NCBI RefSeq assembly: GCF_051622035.1
Contig: NC_135358.1
Coordinates: forward strand, 24,122,501-24,186,500
Reading direction: 5' to 3'
From: Arctopsyche grandis
Lineage: Eukaryota; Arthropoda; Insecta; Trichoptera; Hydropsychidae
DNA: 64,000 nt
This document shows positions 1 through 14,709 of the stretch, piece by piece (position 1 is the stretch's first letter; each line of letters opens with the position of its first letter). The notes below the pieces were generated by a model. It was not told the DNA's origin. It saw only the letters and a program-made list of their open reading frames with translations, and did not search any database. The translations under genes were made by a program, and so were the position numbers.

Positions 1-45
1 CTCATTCCGTATCAGACATTCTTCATAGTAATACATACATTTGCT

Positions 46-2937
46 ATGAACATGCATAGCGAAGTTTTGGTTTTTATAGCACTGTACAGTGTTTCGTTGG
101 TGTTTTCTGATGATGTTAATTATATTAAACGTAAGTTTCCTTATATTTATATTAAACGTAAGCCATGGGAATCTATTCATTAGTATAGCTTATATTTGCC
201 ATTATTATATCAAATTGAAATTCACTCGAAAATAAAATCCCGTGCTTTCCTCGCCGATTCTTCGGTGATTCTCACCATATGTATAATATTACCATATAAC
301 CGCTGTAACGACAGGATAAGAAGATGTGATTAACTTTGCTTATGAAAAAAAAATTTTTTGACTAGTGATTGTAAATGAAAGTCAGAAGAGGTCAGTAAAA
401 ATAGGTTTCTTTATTTTACTCTAATTGAAATAGAGTGATAAATGTGTACACTTGTAAGATATGATACTTATATACATAACCAGCAGCGTGGACTAGTGGT
501 TAACATATTGTGCCTTCGAATGGAGTGGTCACGGTTTGATTCCCACTAGCGGCTGTTAACCAGACCTTGGTTTGTGACCTCAGGTCGATCGTTTCCTTCC
601 AGAGTTTGCCAATTTTTCTAATTTTCATTTAAACAGTTCCTGTAAATTGGCATCTCCTTTCCAATCTCTCTTGCAAGTCTTAAGCTATTTAGCGTCTTAA
701 TGTTTGCGTCTAATTGTTTTGTATCTGTATTAGTAAACTCTTCGCTTTGGAGCGATATGTAAAGGCGAGTGTACATATTCGATTGAAATAAAATAAAAAA
801 TAAAAATATTAAGACATATTAATTAATTAATTAATACATATTAATAATAATATATAGTATATTTGTACTTATTTCATTGTTATCTATCTATATCTTTATA
901 TTATATATAAAAATCAATGTGTCCGTCTGTCTGTTACGTATGCGTTCCTATACCATTCAACCGATTGCGATAAAACTTACATGAGTTATTGCGTACATGC
1001 CCGCGATGGTTTCTGTAGATAAAATCTCCCAAAAACGGGAACAGGAATTGCTTGCGTTATTGTGGCAACCATTCAACCGATTGCGATGAAATTTACATGA
1101 GTTATTGTGTGCATGTCGGGAACGGGAATTGCATGCGTTATTGTAACATTGCAACGCATGCCGGGTTCAGCTAGTTTAAAATAAATTATAATTAATATAT
1201 GCATGTGTAGTCATTATTAATACACATAAAATGTAAATATAATTTCAACCCAATGTAATTTACAATTTACAATTCATCAAAACGAATTCGACACTTGCAT
1301 TGTGTTTACACAAATGTCTCTCCAGCGAACATGTTTTATTTGCTCAACCTCATAAATTATCTTAATGATCTCTGTACAAATACAATCAATGAATCAAAAA
1401 CAATCGATAAATATATTCACTAAAAATGATATTTCTTTTGTTTTCTGCAGCACTGCCACCGTTGAATTGCAAATCTAACGAGGTAATAAATCCATGTCCC
1501 GCCTGGTGCACCTTCGACGACGACTGCCAATTCGTTATCTTCGGCTTTATCAAGGGTTGCACTACTCCACCACCTGGTCAACCGTGTAAACCAAGATGCG
1601 ATTGCAAGCCGGGGTTGGTTAGAGAAAATGGCGGATGTGTATCTCCTCAAGTTTGTAAGTGTTCAAAAAAAATGTTCAAATTTAAATTTAAATTTATAAA
1701 AATGCTCAAATCGATTTAATTTTTGATTAAAATTAAAAATAATTGCAAAAATCAAGATTTTTAATTCCATTGCGATACATAGAAATAAATGTTGTGTCCA
1801 TCGTCCAGACAAATTCATGATCTTGTGCTTTGAATACCATCATTGATATAAATGATTTTACAGGTTGTAAGAACCCTAACGAAGTGATCACCAACTGTCC
1901 ATCAGCATGTGATGACACTTGTGATGGAAAAGCATCTCCAGATTGTCGACTTGAGCCTTGTTCTAAAAATGGTTGTCGTTGTAAAAACGGCTATGTAAGG
2001 AATTCTACAGGCAGTTGTATACCTAAAGAGCAGTGCCGTAAGTTTATAAAAATATTGATATTTTATTTAAAGCAATAATATTCAAAGGATTTGTTATAAA
2101 AATTTCATCACAGCACCAAAATTACAATGCAAGGCGAATGAAGTTTTAAATCCATGCCCTCGATACTGTTTCCATGACGATGATTGTGATAAAGTGATCA
2201 AAGGCTTTATCAAAGATTGTCCACCTCCACCAGATGATTATCAATGTGAACCTATATGTCAATGTAAACCCGGATTGGTTCGGATTGGCAACGATTGTTT
2301 ACCTGTAGGGGCGTGTGAGTTTCACATTACTTTTAAAAACAATTAACTTAATTTCATTTAAAATATGATAGTCGAATGATTATTAATTTCTAAATCAGGT
2401 TGTTCTGGTCCAAACGAAGAAGTCACCACTTGCCCGTCAGCCTGCGATGACACTTGTGATGGAAAAGCATCTCCAGATTGTCAACTTAAGCCTTGTTCTA
2501 AAAATGGTTGTCGTTGTAAAAACGGCTATGTAAGGAATTCTACAGGCAGTTGTATACCTAAAGAGCAGTGCCGTAAGTTTATAAAAATATTGATATTTTA
2601 TTTAAAACAATAATATTCAAAGGATTTGTTATAAAAATTTCATCACAGCACCAAAATTACAATGCAAGGCGAATGAAGTTTTTAATCCATGCCCTCGATA
2701 CTGTTTCCATGACGATGATTGTGATAAAGTGATCAAAGGCTTTATCAAAGATTGTCCACCTCCACCAGATAATTATCAATGTGAACCTATATGTCAATGT
2801 AAACCCGGATTGGTTCGGATTGGCAACGATTGTTTACCTGTAGGGGCGTGTGAGTTTCACATTACTTTTATAAACAGTTAACTTTTAATATATAATATGA
2901 TAGTCTATAATGTAATGTATTTAATATATAATAACAA

Positions 2938-3032
<95 letters not shown>

Positions 3033-4214
3033 GATAGTCGAATGATTATTAATTTCTAAATCAGGTTGTTCTGGTCCAAACGAAGAAGTCACCACATGCC
3101 CGTCAGCCTGCGATGACACTTGTGACGGAAAATCGGCTGTAGATTGTAAGCTTAAACCTTGCTTTAGAAACGGTTGCCGTTGCAAAAAGAATTTTGTAAG
3201 AAATTCAGCTGGAATATGTGTACTTAAAAAAGATTGTCGTAAGTTTGTAAATATATAAAACTAAGCACATGAGATCTAGCGTGTGCATGCTTTAGATTTC
3301 AGTTTTAAAATTTATTGCAGCACCCAAATTGATATGCAAGCCGAAAGAAGTTTATGTCGAATGTCCTGGATATTGCGAATTTGACGACACCTGTGGTAAA
3401 GTGGTAAACGGATTTATCACTCCGTGCCGTCAGACACCACCAGATTATAAATGTGAACCCAAATGTTTTTGTAAGCCAGGCTTGATCAGGGACGACAATG
3501 GATTATGTTCTCCGGTTAATACGTGTAAGTTTCGTTATCAATCCACGCTTCAGCGTCAAATGATTGTTCAATGTCAATCACATGATTCATAAAAAACTGA
3601 TCTTTTTCAGAATACGGTTTGGTATAATTTTTCATTTTTTAATATTTTATATTAGGTATTGGGATGCAACGATTATCACGTTAGTTTTTTAACATTTATA
3701 CATAAAGAATAATATATGTATGTAATTTAATGGCAAATGATTTTTCTTAACCAGGCTGTAAGGATCCAAACGAAGAAATCACTGGATGTCCTTCACCCTG
3801 CGATGAAACTTGTGATGGGAAACCGGCTATAGGTTGTCAACTTAAGCCCTGCGCAAAGAAGGGCTGCCGTTGCAAAACAGGATTCGTGAGGAACTCCTCA
3901 AACGCCTGCATGTCAAAAAATAGTTGTAAGTTGGTATTAATGTCAAAAGCTTCAAACCAAAATAAGTGAATTACTCTAATCTATAAGACGATTTTGTGTA
4001 AACTTCAGGTCCAAAACCAACGCCGAAACCTGTGGCTTGTGGGCCTTACGAAATCCCCACTACCTGTATGCCACTAAAAGAGGCAACCTGCATAGAACAG
4101 AGATCAGTTCCTGCTAAAGAATATTGTCAACCAGGTTGTGTCTGTATATATGGGTATGTTAGAAATTATGGTAAATGTATTCCAATTACGGACTGCAAAA
4201 GAAGAAGAAAATGA
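46..4214 (+). CDS. TIL gene 1: secreted nine-domain cysteine-rich protease inhibitor
   Basis: Ten exons are read as 46-130, 1451-1654, 1864-2037, 2114-2314, 2399-2572, 2649-2849, 3065-3238, 3321-3524, 3755-3925 and 4009-4214, giving about 597 aa. Exon 1 encodes a hydrophobic signal peptide. All introns are GT-AG and phase 1, and each later exon encodes one trypsin-inhibitor-like (TIL) domain. Exons 2, 4, 6 and 8 are A-type (ten Cys, with a PPP or PP loop before CxPxC). Exons 3, 5, 7 and 9 are B-type (ten Cys, xGCRCK). The last domain has eight Cys and a basic KRRRK tail. The TIL family inhibits serine proteases extracellularly; which protease this protein targets is not visible. Exons 3-4 and 5-6 are nearly identical including their introns. 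AATAAA lies near 4325. The boundaries are my reading, supported by frame and length. Confidence 0.87.
481..806 (+). mobile_element. tRNA-derived SINE in intron 1 of TIL gene 1
   Basis: The head looks like a tRNA: box A-like TGGACTAGTGGTT near 489 and box B GGTTTGATTCC at 533-543. It is followed by a family-specific body (near 582 and 602) and an AAATAAAATAAAA tail. The same head and body occur in reverse at 8884-9418 and in the same sense at 55619. The tail is of the kind also found at 8884, with GCGAGTGTA ahead of the A-rich end. It is a non-coding retroposon mobilised by a LINE. Confidence 0.75.
883..1174 (+). mobile_element. Non-autonomous Helitron copy 1
   Basis: The 5' part is a TC plus TATATA stretch followed by GTCCGTCTGTCTGT. 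The 3' end has a GGCAT-type hairpin, then GGGTTCAGCTAG followed by T. A 3' hairpin shortly before CTAG and insertion between A and T are Helitron hallmarks. The copy is short, has no coding capacity, and carries two small GGGAAC-like stretches. The exact 5' end (883 or 887) is uncertain. It lies inside intron 1 of TIL gene 1. Confidence 0.7.
1911..2980 (+). repeat. Tandem duplication of a TIL B-A exon pair (unit about 535 bp)
   Basis: The stretch from the middle of exon 3 through exon 4 (from 1911) is repeated almost base for base from 2446. Both introns and the AATATGATAGTCGAATG stretch before the next exon are included. The latter also recurs at 3030, just ahead of exon 7. The small divergence points to a young unequal crossover. 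Confidence 0.85.
2939..3028. repeat. (TA)n microsatellite in an intron of TIL gene 1
   Basis: About 90 bp of TA dinucleotide sits between exons 6 and 7. It is absent from the corresponding position in the previous duplicate unit, so it expanded after, or independently of, the exon duplication. Confidence 0.95.
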
Positions 4215-4450
4215 TTTACATAGATAGAAAATTATCAATCATGATGTTCAATTTTCGTTTGAAGCCTTTCCAAACTTCTTCCATTTCTAATTTTCAACCC
4301 AATAACTTATTAATGTATACTTAAAATAAAGTAAATAAATGGTTAAAGAAAAAGTTGAAAAATAATGATTTCATTTTTTATTAACTCTGTTATTTATTAT
4401 TGAATTTTTTTCCTAATCCCAAATTTCGCTGTTTTCCATGTACCCTAACG

Positions 4451-5560
4451 CAGGGCCGTAGAGAGAAAATCCGGGTTCCGGTGCAAATTTGAAAATCCGC
4501 CCCCCCTTAACCCATTTTAGTAAAAAAAATCTTCAAAACATGTAAAAAAAATTATGTGGGTATTTCAATTAATATCGCTGCTAATTAATAAAAAATATTA
4601 ATTTGATATTAAATAATTAAAACATGTATACCTACACACGTTAAAAAATAGATGAATAAATGTCATAAATTAAATATATAACATAAAAAAACTGTAAAAT
4701 ATCAACTTATATAATTTATGGAAAAGCAGGTACATAGTGGGTAATAATGCATTGAATTTGGGATGATTTTTTCTGTGAGAGCTTTTTAAAATGTCTCTAT
4801 ATACATACATATGTACCTATGTACATTTACATACTTCAGATTAATACATGTTCATTATGGGTTAAAATAATCAACATAGAAAACAGTTGAATATTAAAAA
4901 TGAATTCGTAAACGACAAATATTATTAATTTAAAAACTAACTTTGGATTAAATCCAGTAACTAACTAACTAAATCCAGTCCACCGTTCGCAATTATACAG
5001 CTAAATTTTAACATGTTTCAATGACGTATTTCCCTAAAGTCGAAAGACAAGCGGATACTTTAAACGATTAAAATCAAGCATTTATTAGTATATTTCTGTT
5101 GAATTATTCTAGGAATGGAACGTGCACCGCATTTGCAATTTTAAGTTAAAAGTTTCATAGCAAATTAGCAAATAGGTAAATGTGAAAGATTTTTATCTTA
5201 ATTATCGATGTAAAAATGTACTAATCTCGTACTTTTAACTGTCCGCTTGTTACCTGCTTGAATCGGCCAAGGGTTACTTTACTACTTTGTGTTTGATATT
5301 GTGACGAAGAAAATGACTATTCTGAACACCAGAACGGATCTTTCCCTAAATTTTATTATGCCTTAAGTAGGTAAAATCCGTTACGTGAAAACAGTTATAC
5401 CATTTTGCTTAGTGTCCAAAAAACCCTAAGAGTATAAAGACCAAATAATGCTTTTATACTTTTGCTAAAAATATACATATTATTTGCGGGGGCCCTGGGC
5501 CCCCTTCGAAAGCCGGGCCCGGGTTATTTTCATACCCTTTCCCCTCTCTCTTTGGCCCTG
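4451..5560. mobile_element. hAT-type non-autonomous DNA transposon, about 1.1 kb
   Basis: The left end starts CAGGGCCGTAGAGAGAAA. The right end, read on the minus strand, starts CAGGGCCAAAGAGAGAG. The flanks are CCCTAACG (4443-4450) and CCCTAATG (5561-5568), an 8-bp target duplication with one change. A CAGGG terminus with 8-bp duplication is the hAT signature. GC-rich subterminal sequence (CCGGG and GGGCCC runs) lies just inside both ends. No transposase frame is visible. The element fills the gap between TIL genes 1 and 2. Confidence 0.8.
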
Positions 5561-5711
5561 CCCTAATGTACATACATTTATATGCATCACATATAAATAT
5601 GTAGATAAATATCCATTTTAAATGATATATTATTAGAAGAGTACATTAATAATACACTTGTTCAAATAAGAAATAATTTGTATGTAAAAACAAGTTTACA
5701 CAAAATGAAGG

Positions 5712-5741
5712 CACAATATTTATCTAAAGATAAATATTGTG
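5712..5741. promoter_or_regulatory. 30-bp near-perfect palindrome upstream of TIL gene 2
   Basis: Arms of CACAATATTTATCT and its exact reverse complement are separated by two bases. It lies about 60 bp upstream of the gene 2 TATA box. It could be a dimeric transcription-factor site or simply an AT-rich cruciform. No function is shown. Confidence 0.4.
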
Positions 5742-5803
5742 TAAAAATTTACGAGTAAAAATTTTTGTCCAAAAACAGATCTCATGTAATATTTTATGAA
5801 ACA

Positions 5804-5840
5804 TATAAAAGCTACGTAATATTTAAAAAAATCATTCTGT
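5804..5840 (+). promoter_or_regulatory. Core promoter of TIL gene 2 (TATA box and initiator)
   Basis: TATAAAAG starts at 5804. An initiator-like TCATTC lies at 5832-5837, about 30 bp downstream. This predicts a 5' UTR of roughly 43 nt before the ATG at 5877. The start of the window (CTCATTCCGTA) looks like the same initiator for gene 1, also about 43 nt before its ATG; its TATA box would lie outside the window. Confidence 0.6.
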
Positions 5841-5876
5841 ATTCAAAGTACACTACTGCTATATGTACTATCCAGC

Positions 5877-8739
5877 ATGATAAGTACATTTTTTGCTATA
5901 GCAGCACTTTATTGTGTTGCAATATTCTCTGAAAACATCAATTATGTAAAAGGTAGGCTAGACCGATTTCAATTATTCGTAATTTAAATTAATGAAATCA
6001 TCTCCGTACATATGTATATACAATATAATTATCATTATTCTAGTCCGATCACCTTCGGGATATTTAAACATTTCATGAACATGTATTTCAATGAACAAAA
6101 GAAATACAAATTTTTGCATTTTAATACACATATGTAAAATCATTCAATATTATAACATGACTTACATATGAGCCGTTATAATTAAAAGTGGCATGAGTCC
6201 ACTTTTCTTCATTTCGAGATATATCTCGCAAAACATTAAATATATCTAATGTTTTGTATTTAACAATATTTAAAAATGCTGGTGGCCTGTAATACGTTTA
6301 TTCTGCTTTTCCGAAATTTTGGAAATATCAAATTGATTGAAGTGATAAATTTTTGAATAAAGTCAAACAGAAATAATGGTTTTGGAACTGAAAATTAGAC
6401 TTCAGTCACTTTCAAGTATAACGGCTCATATGTACATACATACATACATACGTACGTATGCTTATGTATGCTATGTACATATGTACGTATGCTTATCCAA
6501 AATTCTAAATTTCAGCAATTACTTGTAATGAAAACGAAGTTTTAAATCCGTGTGTCACATACTGCAACCCTGAACCTGATTGTCCCTATGCAATGACAGG
6601 AGCTGTAAGGGAATGTGCACCCCCACCTCCAGACTATGAATGTGGACCTGCATGCGTTTGCGCACCGGGATTCGTCAGAATTGACACAAAATGCGTTTCA
6701 CCCGATTTATGTAAGCTGATAATTTTTAAACTCTAACTATCAAACGATTCGATTTAATAATCAAATTTGGAAAAATCGAAATCAGGTTGCCCTGGACCAA
6801 ATCAAGAAGCTATCGATTGTCCGGTGCCGTGTGACGACACATGTGATTTGAGACCAGCACCAAACTGTAAAATAACTCCTTGTGTCTTGAAAGGATGTCG
6901 TTGCAAAGCAGGATATGTGAGGGATTTTATGAAGAATTGCATACTCAAGGCAGATTGCAGTATGTTATAAACATCATATCTTATGTTATACTAGCTGAAC
7001 CCGGCATGCGTTGCAATGCCACAATAACGCATGCAATTCCCGTTCCCATTTTCCCACTCCCTAGTTAACGTCGTGGTAATCTGACTTATCCAGCGTTTTG
7101 GCTGTTGCTTCTCGATGTGTTTCGATAAGTAAATGTTTCAGTTTCAAATTAATACTTAATAATCAAATTAAATTACAGTAATCATAATTTGTCGGAAAAA
7201 CGCAGGCGGCGAACACATTTGAAATTATTCAATTGTTTGTTTATTTTACCCTAACAACGAGAGGGCGATGCGAAAACATTTGTAATTATTGCGTTGCCAT
7301 GCTACTCATTCCTGTTTTGCCATTCCCGTATTTGGGAGATTTTTTTACAGAAAACATCGTGTGCGGGCATGCACACAATAACTCATGTAAGTTTCATCGC
7401 AATCAGTTGAGTGGTATAGGAACGCATACGTGACAGACATATACATATGTCACAGTGAAATTATATTTCAAGTGAAAATATATTTTCACTGACGTTTCAG
7501 TGAAATCATAACCAGATACATTTTCAGAGTTGGTTTTATTCATTTAAGATTAGATCGTTAAAGTTGGTCGTATTTAAGGGTTATTATAGAAAAAATATTC
7601 TGTATCAAGGGGAAACCTTAAAAAATAATATAAAAGTTCTAAAAAATAATATGCACTACCATCAGCCCATTTAAATTTTTGAAAATCATACCGATTTTCG
7701 AAGGTTTTTTTTTTTTAATTTAAGCTTAGTATTAGTAGTTTATTTTTTTCAATTCGCCTAATAATATATGTAAATGGAAGATTTTACTTATTATTTTTAC
7801 GGATACCTCATGATACAGAACATCTTTTACACCTAGAGGTGTTTCTAAATTCCAAAATTCACTGTTTTTGATATACGTATGTACTTTAATGTACATATGT
7901 ATATATGTGAGGCCCTTATTATCCACGATGGCCAAAGGCGCTTTTTGGAATTTCATATGTTTTAATGTTTTTTTTCTGCTAGTCATTTAGGAATCCGTAA
8001 TTAACAATTGTGACTGTCAAAACCGGCTAAACTTGGTTCAAAATTAACTTTAAAAACAGATTTTTATCAAAACTGACTTGTGAAATACATATAGTATCTT
8101 AGTTATTAAACTTGTCTTTTATGGAAAAAATGTAAGGTGTTTTTTGCCATCTTTGATACAAGGACCTGTGATACTTGGGTACATACATACATGTACCCCA
8201 GTATGTATGTATATTATTGAATTTCATACTAATACCGCCAATTTTTTCTTAAGTTAGTTATTTTTTCTAATTTTATCTTAGAGAAAATATGTCGCGGTGA
8301 AAATGAAGTGTATAACGAATGCGGTAGTTGCGATCCTACATGTAAAAATCCAAATATTATTTGTCCTCAAACTGGATGCATAAAGGGATGTTTTTGTATC
8401 AAAGGATTCGTCAGAGATAATAAAAGGAAGTGCATTGATCCGAAAAATTGCGGTGAATATTAATAAATAATGATACGATAATTAAAAAAATATGATCATT
8501 AAAAAAACCAATTAATATTTGTATATCGTGTCATTTCAGTTACAATTACACCTTTTCCTTGTAATGTTAACGAGCATTTCACGGATTGTGTGCCGTGGAA
8601 AGAAGCTTCTTGTACCGACTACAACATACTTCCAGCTCATCCAAACTACTGCAAACCAGGATGCACATGCGATAATCTATTCGTTCGATATAATAAAGTG
8701 TGTATTGCTCGTCGTGACTGTAAACGAAAAAAGAAATAA
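5877..8739 (+). CDS. TIL gene 2: secreted four-domain cysteine-rich protease inhibitor
   Basis: Five exons are read as 5877-5952 (signal peptide), 6516-6710 (A-type TIL), 6786-6959 (B-type TIL), 8282-8452 (a shorter type with an ECGSCDPTC core) and 8540-8739 (C-terminal TIL plus KRKKK), giving about 271 aa. All introns are phase 1. Exon 3 ends A|GTATGT instead of the usual C|GTAAGT. The last domain has eight cysteines, like the ends of the other genes. Intron 1 carries a TA-flanked MITE; intron 3 carries a Helitron and a segment shared with intron 1 of gene 6. The family role is extracellular serine-protease inhibition; the target is unknown. Confidence 0.83.
6165..6432. mobile_element. TA-flanked MITE (mariner-like size and target)
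   Basis: Terminal inverted repeats begin CATATGAGCCGTTATA, continue with matching TT[A/G]AAAGTG, and are flanked by TA on both sides. The element is 268 bp with no coding capacity. A related, inverted and partly lost copy lies at about 57480-57638. It sits in intron 1 of TIL gene 2. Confidence 0.7.
6991..7445 (-). mobile_element. Non-autonomous Helitron copy 2
   Basis: Reading on the minus strand, the 3' end is at 6991: CTAG preceded by GGGTTCAG and the GGCAT/ATGCC hairpin. Next to it are GGGAAC-like repeats. The other end shows the family-specific block ending GACAGACA near 7435. It lies in intron 3 of TIL gene 2. Confidence 0.75.
7600..7790. repeat. Intron segment shared with TIL gene 6
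   Basis: About 190 bp matches 28000-28190, including the AAAAATAATATGCACTACC-like core (TGCACTGCCGCCAGCC in the other copy) and the TTTTTTTCAATTC stretch. Both copies sit in the intron just before an exon encoding the same unusual TIL subtype (ECGSC / DCGTC core). Confidence 0.6.
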
Positions 8740-8883
8740 ATAAATATTTGCATGCTATAAATAATTTATTTAATAATAATTGATTATCCTATGTGTGATA
8801 TCACATGTGTCCTTATCTATTTCCGTGAACATTTTCAGAAAATCAGCTCTTTATAATAGAATATTTGTTTAATCTAATTTTAC

Positions 8884-9418
8884 ATATTTTATTTTATTTT
8901 ATTTTATTTTATTGTTACAATTCAATATACACTCGCTATTACAGATTTGCTCCAATGCGACGGGTGTACGTTAACGAAATACAGAATACATAAACAATCA
9001 GAAATCAGAAATACAGTAATAAATACATATGCAATCAGAATATATAGCATATAACAATTAATCAGAAATAATAATCATAGAGACATCTATGGATTATTTT
9101 TAGATTTTTTTTGTATACAATTTTTATACATATAATAAATACGAAATTATAAAGATGTCTATAGAGATATCTATAGATTTCAGATTACCGTGTATAATTA
9201 TTACAAATTATACACAGGCAGATTTTGTGACAACAGGATTAGATCTAATACCAATTTTCAGGAACCGTTTCAGCAATGATCAGATAAAATTGGTAAACTC
9301 TGATAGAGAAACGATCGATTTGGAGTCACAAAACCCCCAAATCTAACCAGCAGTGGCGAGGACTCGAACCTTTGACCCCAGTGGTGCTAAATATATACGC
9401 TACCACTAAGCCAATATG
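8884..9418 (-). mobile_element. tRNA-derived SINE, reverse orientation
   Basis: The reversed box B GGACTCGAACC is at 9360-9370 and the reversed box A region TACCACTAAGCCA near 9401. The body contains the ACATCTATGGATT stretch shared with other copies, and a TTTTATTTTATTT tail lies at 8884. The region between TIL gene 2 and the LINE is essentially this SINE plus a (TA)n run at 9457-9528. Confidence 0.7.
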
Positions 9419-9454
9419 TATGTACTAATAGATAAAAGTACTTAACACCTAAAA

Positions 9455-12960
<3,506 letters not shown>

Positions 12961-13028
12961 TACATACATATAATACATATATAAAATGAATGTCGTTTGA
13001 GATAACATATGAAAATCATCAATTTCAG

Positions 13029-13163
13029 GTCCAAGGCCAACTCTTACTCAGAGACCTATAATTTGTGGACAAAACGAAACCTTCACTGCCAATGAAGGAG
13101 GCAGCATGTCACGACATAATTCCGAATCATGCAAAAGTTTGCAAACCAGGATGTACATACATA
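13029..13163 (+). pseudogene. Orphan, decayed C-terminal TIL exon
   Basis: An intact acceptor (AATTTCAG) precedes a phase-1 start, GT CCA AGG CCA, very like the last exon of TIL gene 1. The encoded ICGQNETFT is followed by a small deletion or frame change. The other frame then reads PMKEAACHD and VCKPGCT before running into an ACATAC microsatellite. The domain's second half is missing. It may be the relic of a lost gene's last exon or a dead alternative last exon of gene 2. Confidence 0.6.
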
Positions 13164-13770
13164 CATATATGTATGTATGTATGTCTAAATATATTCGAAA
13201 AAATTCGAATTCAAAGACATGCATGAACGAATGTTAAACTACGTATACACAATTTTATAACATTTTGATTTTTAAATAAATACATTTTAAATAAAACCAC
13301 ATTTTTTTTATTTATTTTTCATATCGTAAAGCGAATATTGAAAATTACTAAAATGTGTCGCTTCATTATAATCTTTCAAATACATATACATACATACATA
13401 TGTACCTAATTCCGAAATGTAATTATATCCTAAGTTTTTTTTCTCACAAAATTGGTAATGTCAACGTATGAAACATAATCATAAAATATAAAAATATATA
13501 TGCTGACATGTATCCATGTATGTATGTACATATGTAAATATTTATGTGTATATTTTTACCATGAATTAAAATTAATACACGAAAAACATATTTATTGAAT
13601 AATCACATTACAAGTTATCCACGAAAATAAATAATAAAACCACATGGAAACATGTCACGACATTGTTTGCAATAAAAAAATTCAAAGCCGATAAATGAAC
13701 CACGAAAAATATACACACGACGCATTTGCCGTTTGAAAGTTGGTCGGCAATCACTTGCCACGGTACAAAC
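13155..13770. repeat. 5' flank of TIL gene 3, duplicated at 18610-19576
   Basis: Stretches such as CTAAATATATTCGAAAAAA, CAAAGACATGCATGA and TGTTAAACTAC recur upstream of TIL gene 4. So does the promoter-proximal GTTTGAAAGTTGGTCGG. A TATACAC element near 13710 and its counterpart near 19517 may serve as TATA boxes. This supports tandem duplication of the whole gene with its control region. Confidence 0.65.
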
Positions 13771-14636
13771 ATGCGTATTTCTATTATTATAATACAATTA
13801 TGTTTATATTTTTCAAAATCGTTGGCCACTTCTGTATACAACCCACGTAAGTAATAATAATATGTCTATAATATAAAATTTTCGACTTGCGTGATTAATA
13901 TAAACCTAGCGTACATTTCAACAGCTAAGCTAGTATGCAAAGCGAACGAAGTTATCGATCCTTGTCCACGTCCGTGTCCACCAGAAGCTAATTGCGAACA
14001 GTACTTGACCAATATTCAGTACTTATGTGCTGAAGTACCACCTGGGACACCTTGTGTACCCGGTTGTCGTTGTGCTTCAGGTCTAGTTCGGAGTAAGAGC
14101 GGTGTTTGTATAAATCCAATTAATTGTAAGTGGTTTCAAATAAATACAATAACGTATATTCGATATATTTCTGTTCACTTAACTAAAGTTTTAAAGTTTT
14201 GTTATTATTATTTTGCTTTTAATCACTCCTGTTATATCCATTATATCCATAGGGTTTGTATAAAATGTAGAAAAGCACATACTAGATACAATTACAACCA
14301 TATATTTTGGAATAATGAGAAAAAAAATAAGAATAGTCTAAGCCCTTTGTGCCAAAATATTAGCATCATTTATAACATAATATTATTAATAATTTTCCAC
14401 TAACGATTTTCTTAGGTTGTGATGATCCAAATGCTGAAGTGGTAGATTGTCCAAGCCCTTGCCCTCCGACTTGTGATCAACCTTCTCCTGCCAGTTGTTC
14501 AGACGCTTGTCAACTTAGAGGATGTCAGTGCAAAACAGGATACATTCTAAACAATGGAAAATGCATTCCCATTAATCAGTGTCGTGAGTAAAAATATTAT
14601 TTATACATTTAAAAATCAATTCTTTCCCACGAGTTG

Positions 14637-14709
<73 letters not shown>

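Noticed and set aside
481-560. Candidate tRNA gene (box A and box B)
   Set aside because: The tRNA-like part continues into a body and an A-rich tail shared by other copies (8884 and 55619), so it is a SINE head. The same applies to 9359-9413 and 55619-55690.
2868-3185. Minus-strand 105-aa frame
   Set aside because: It is the antisense of a TIL exon joined to the (TA)n run and has no family similarity.
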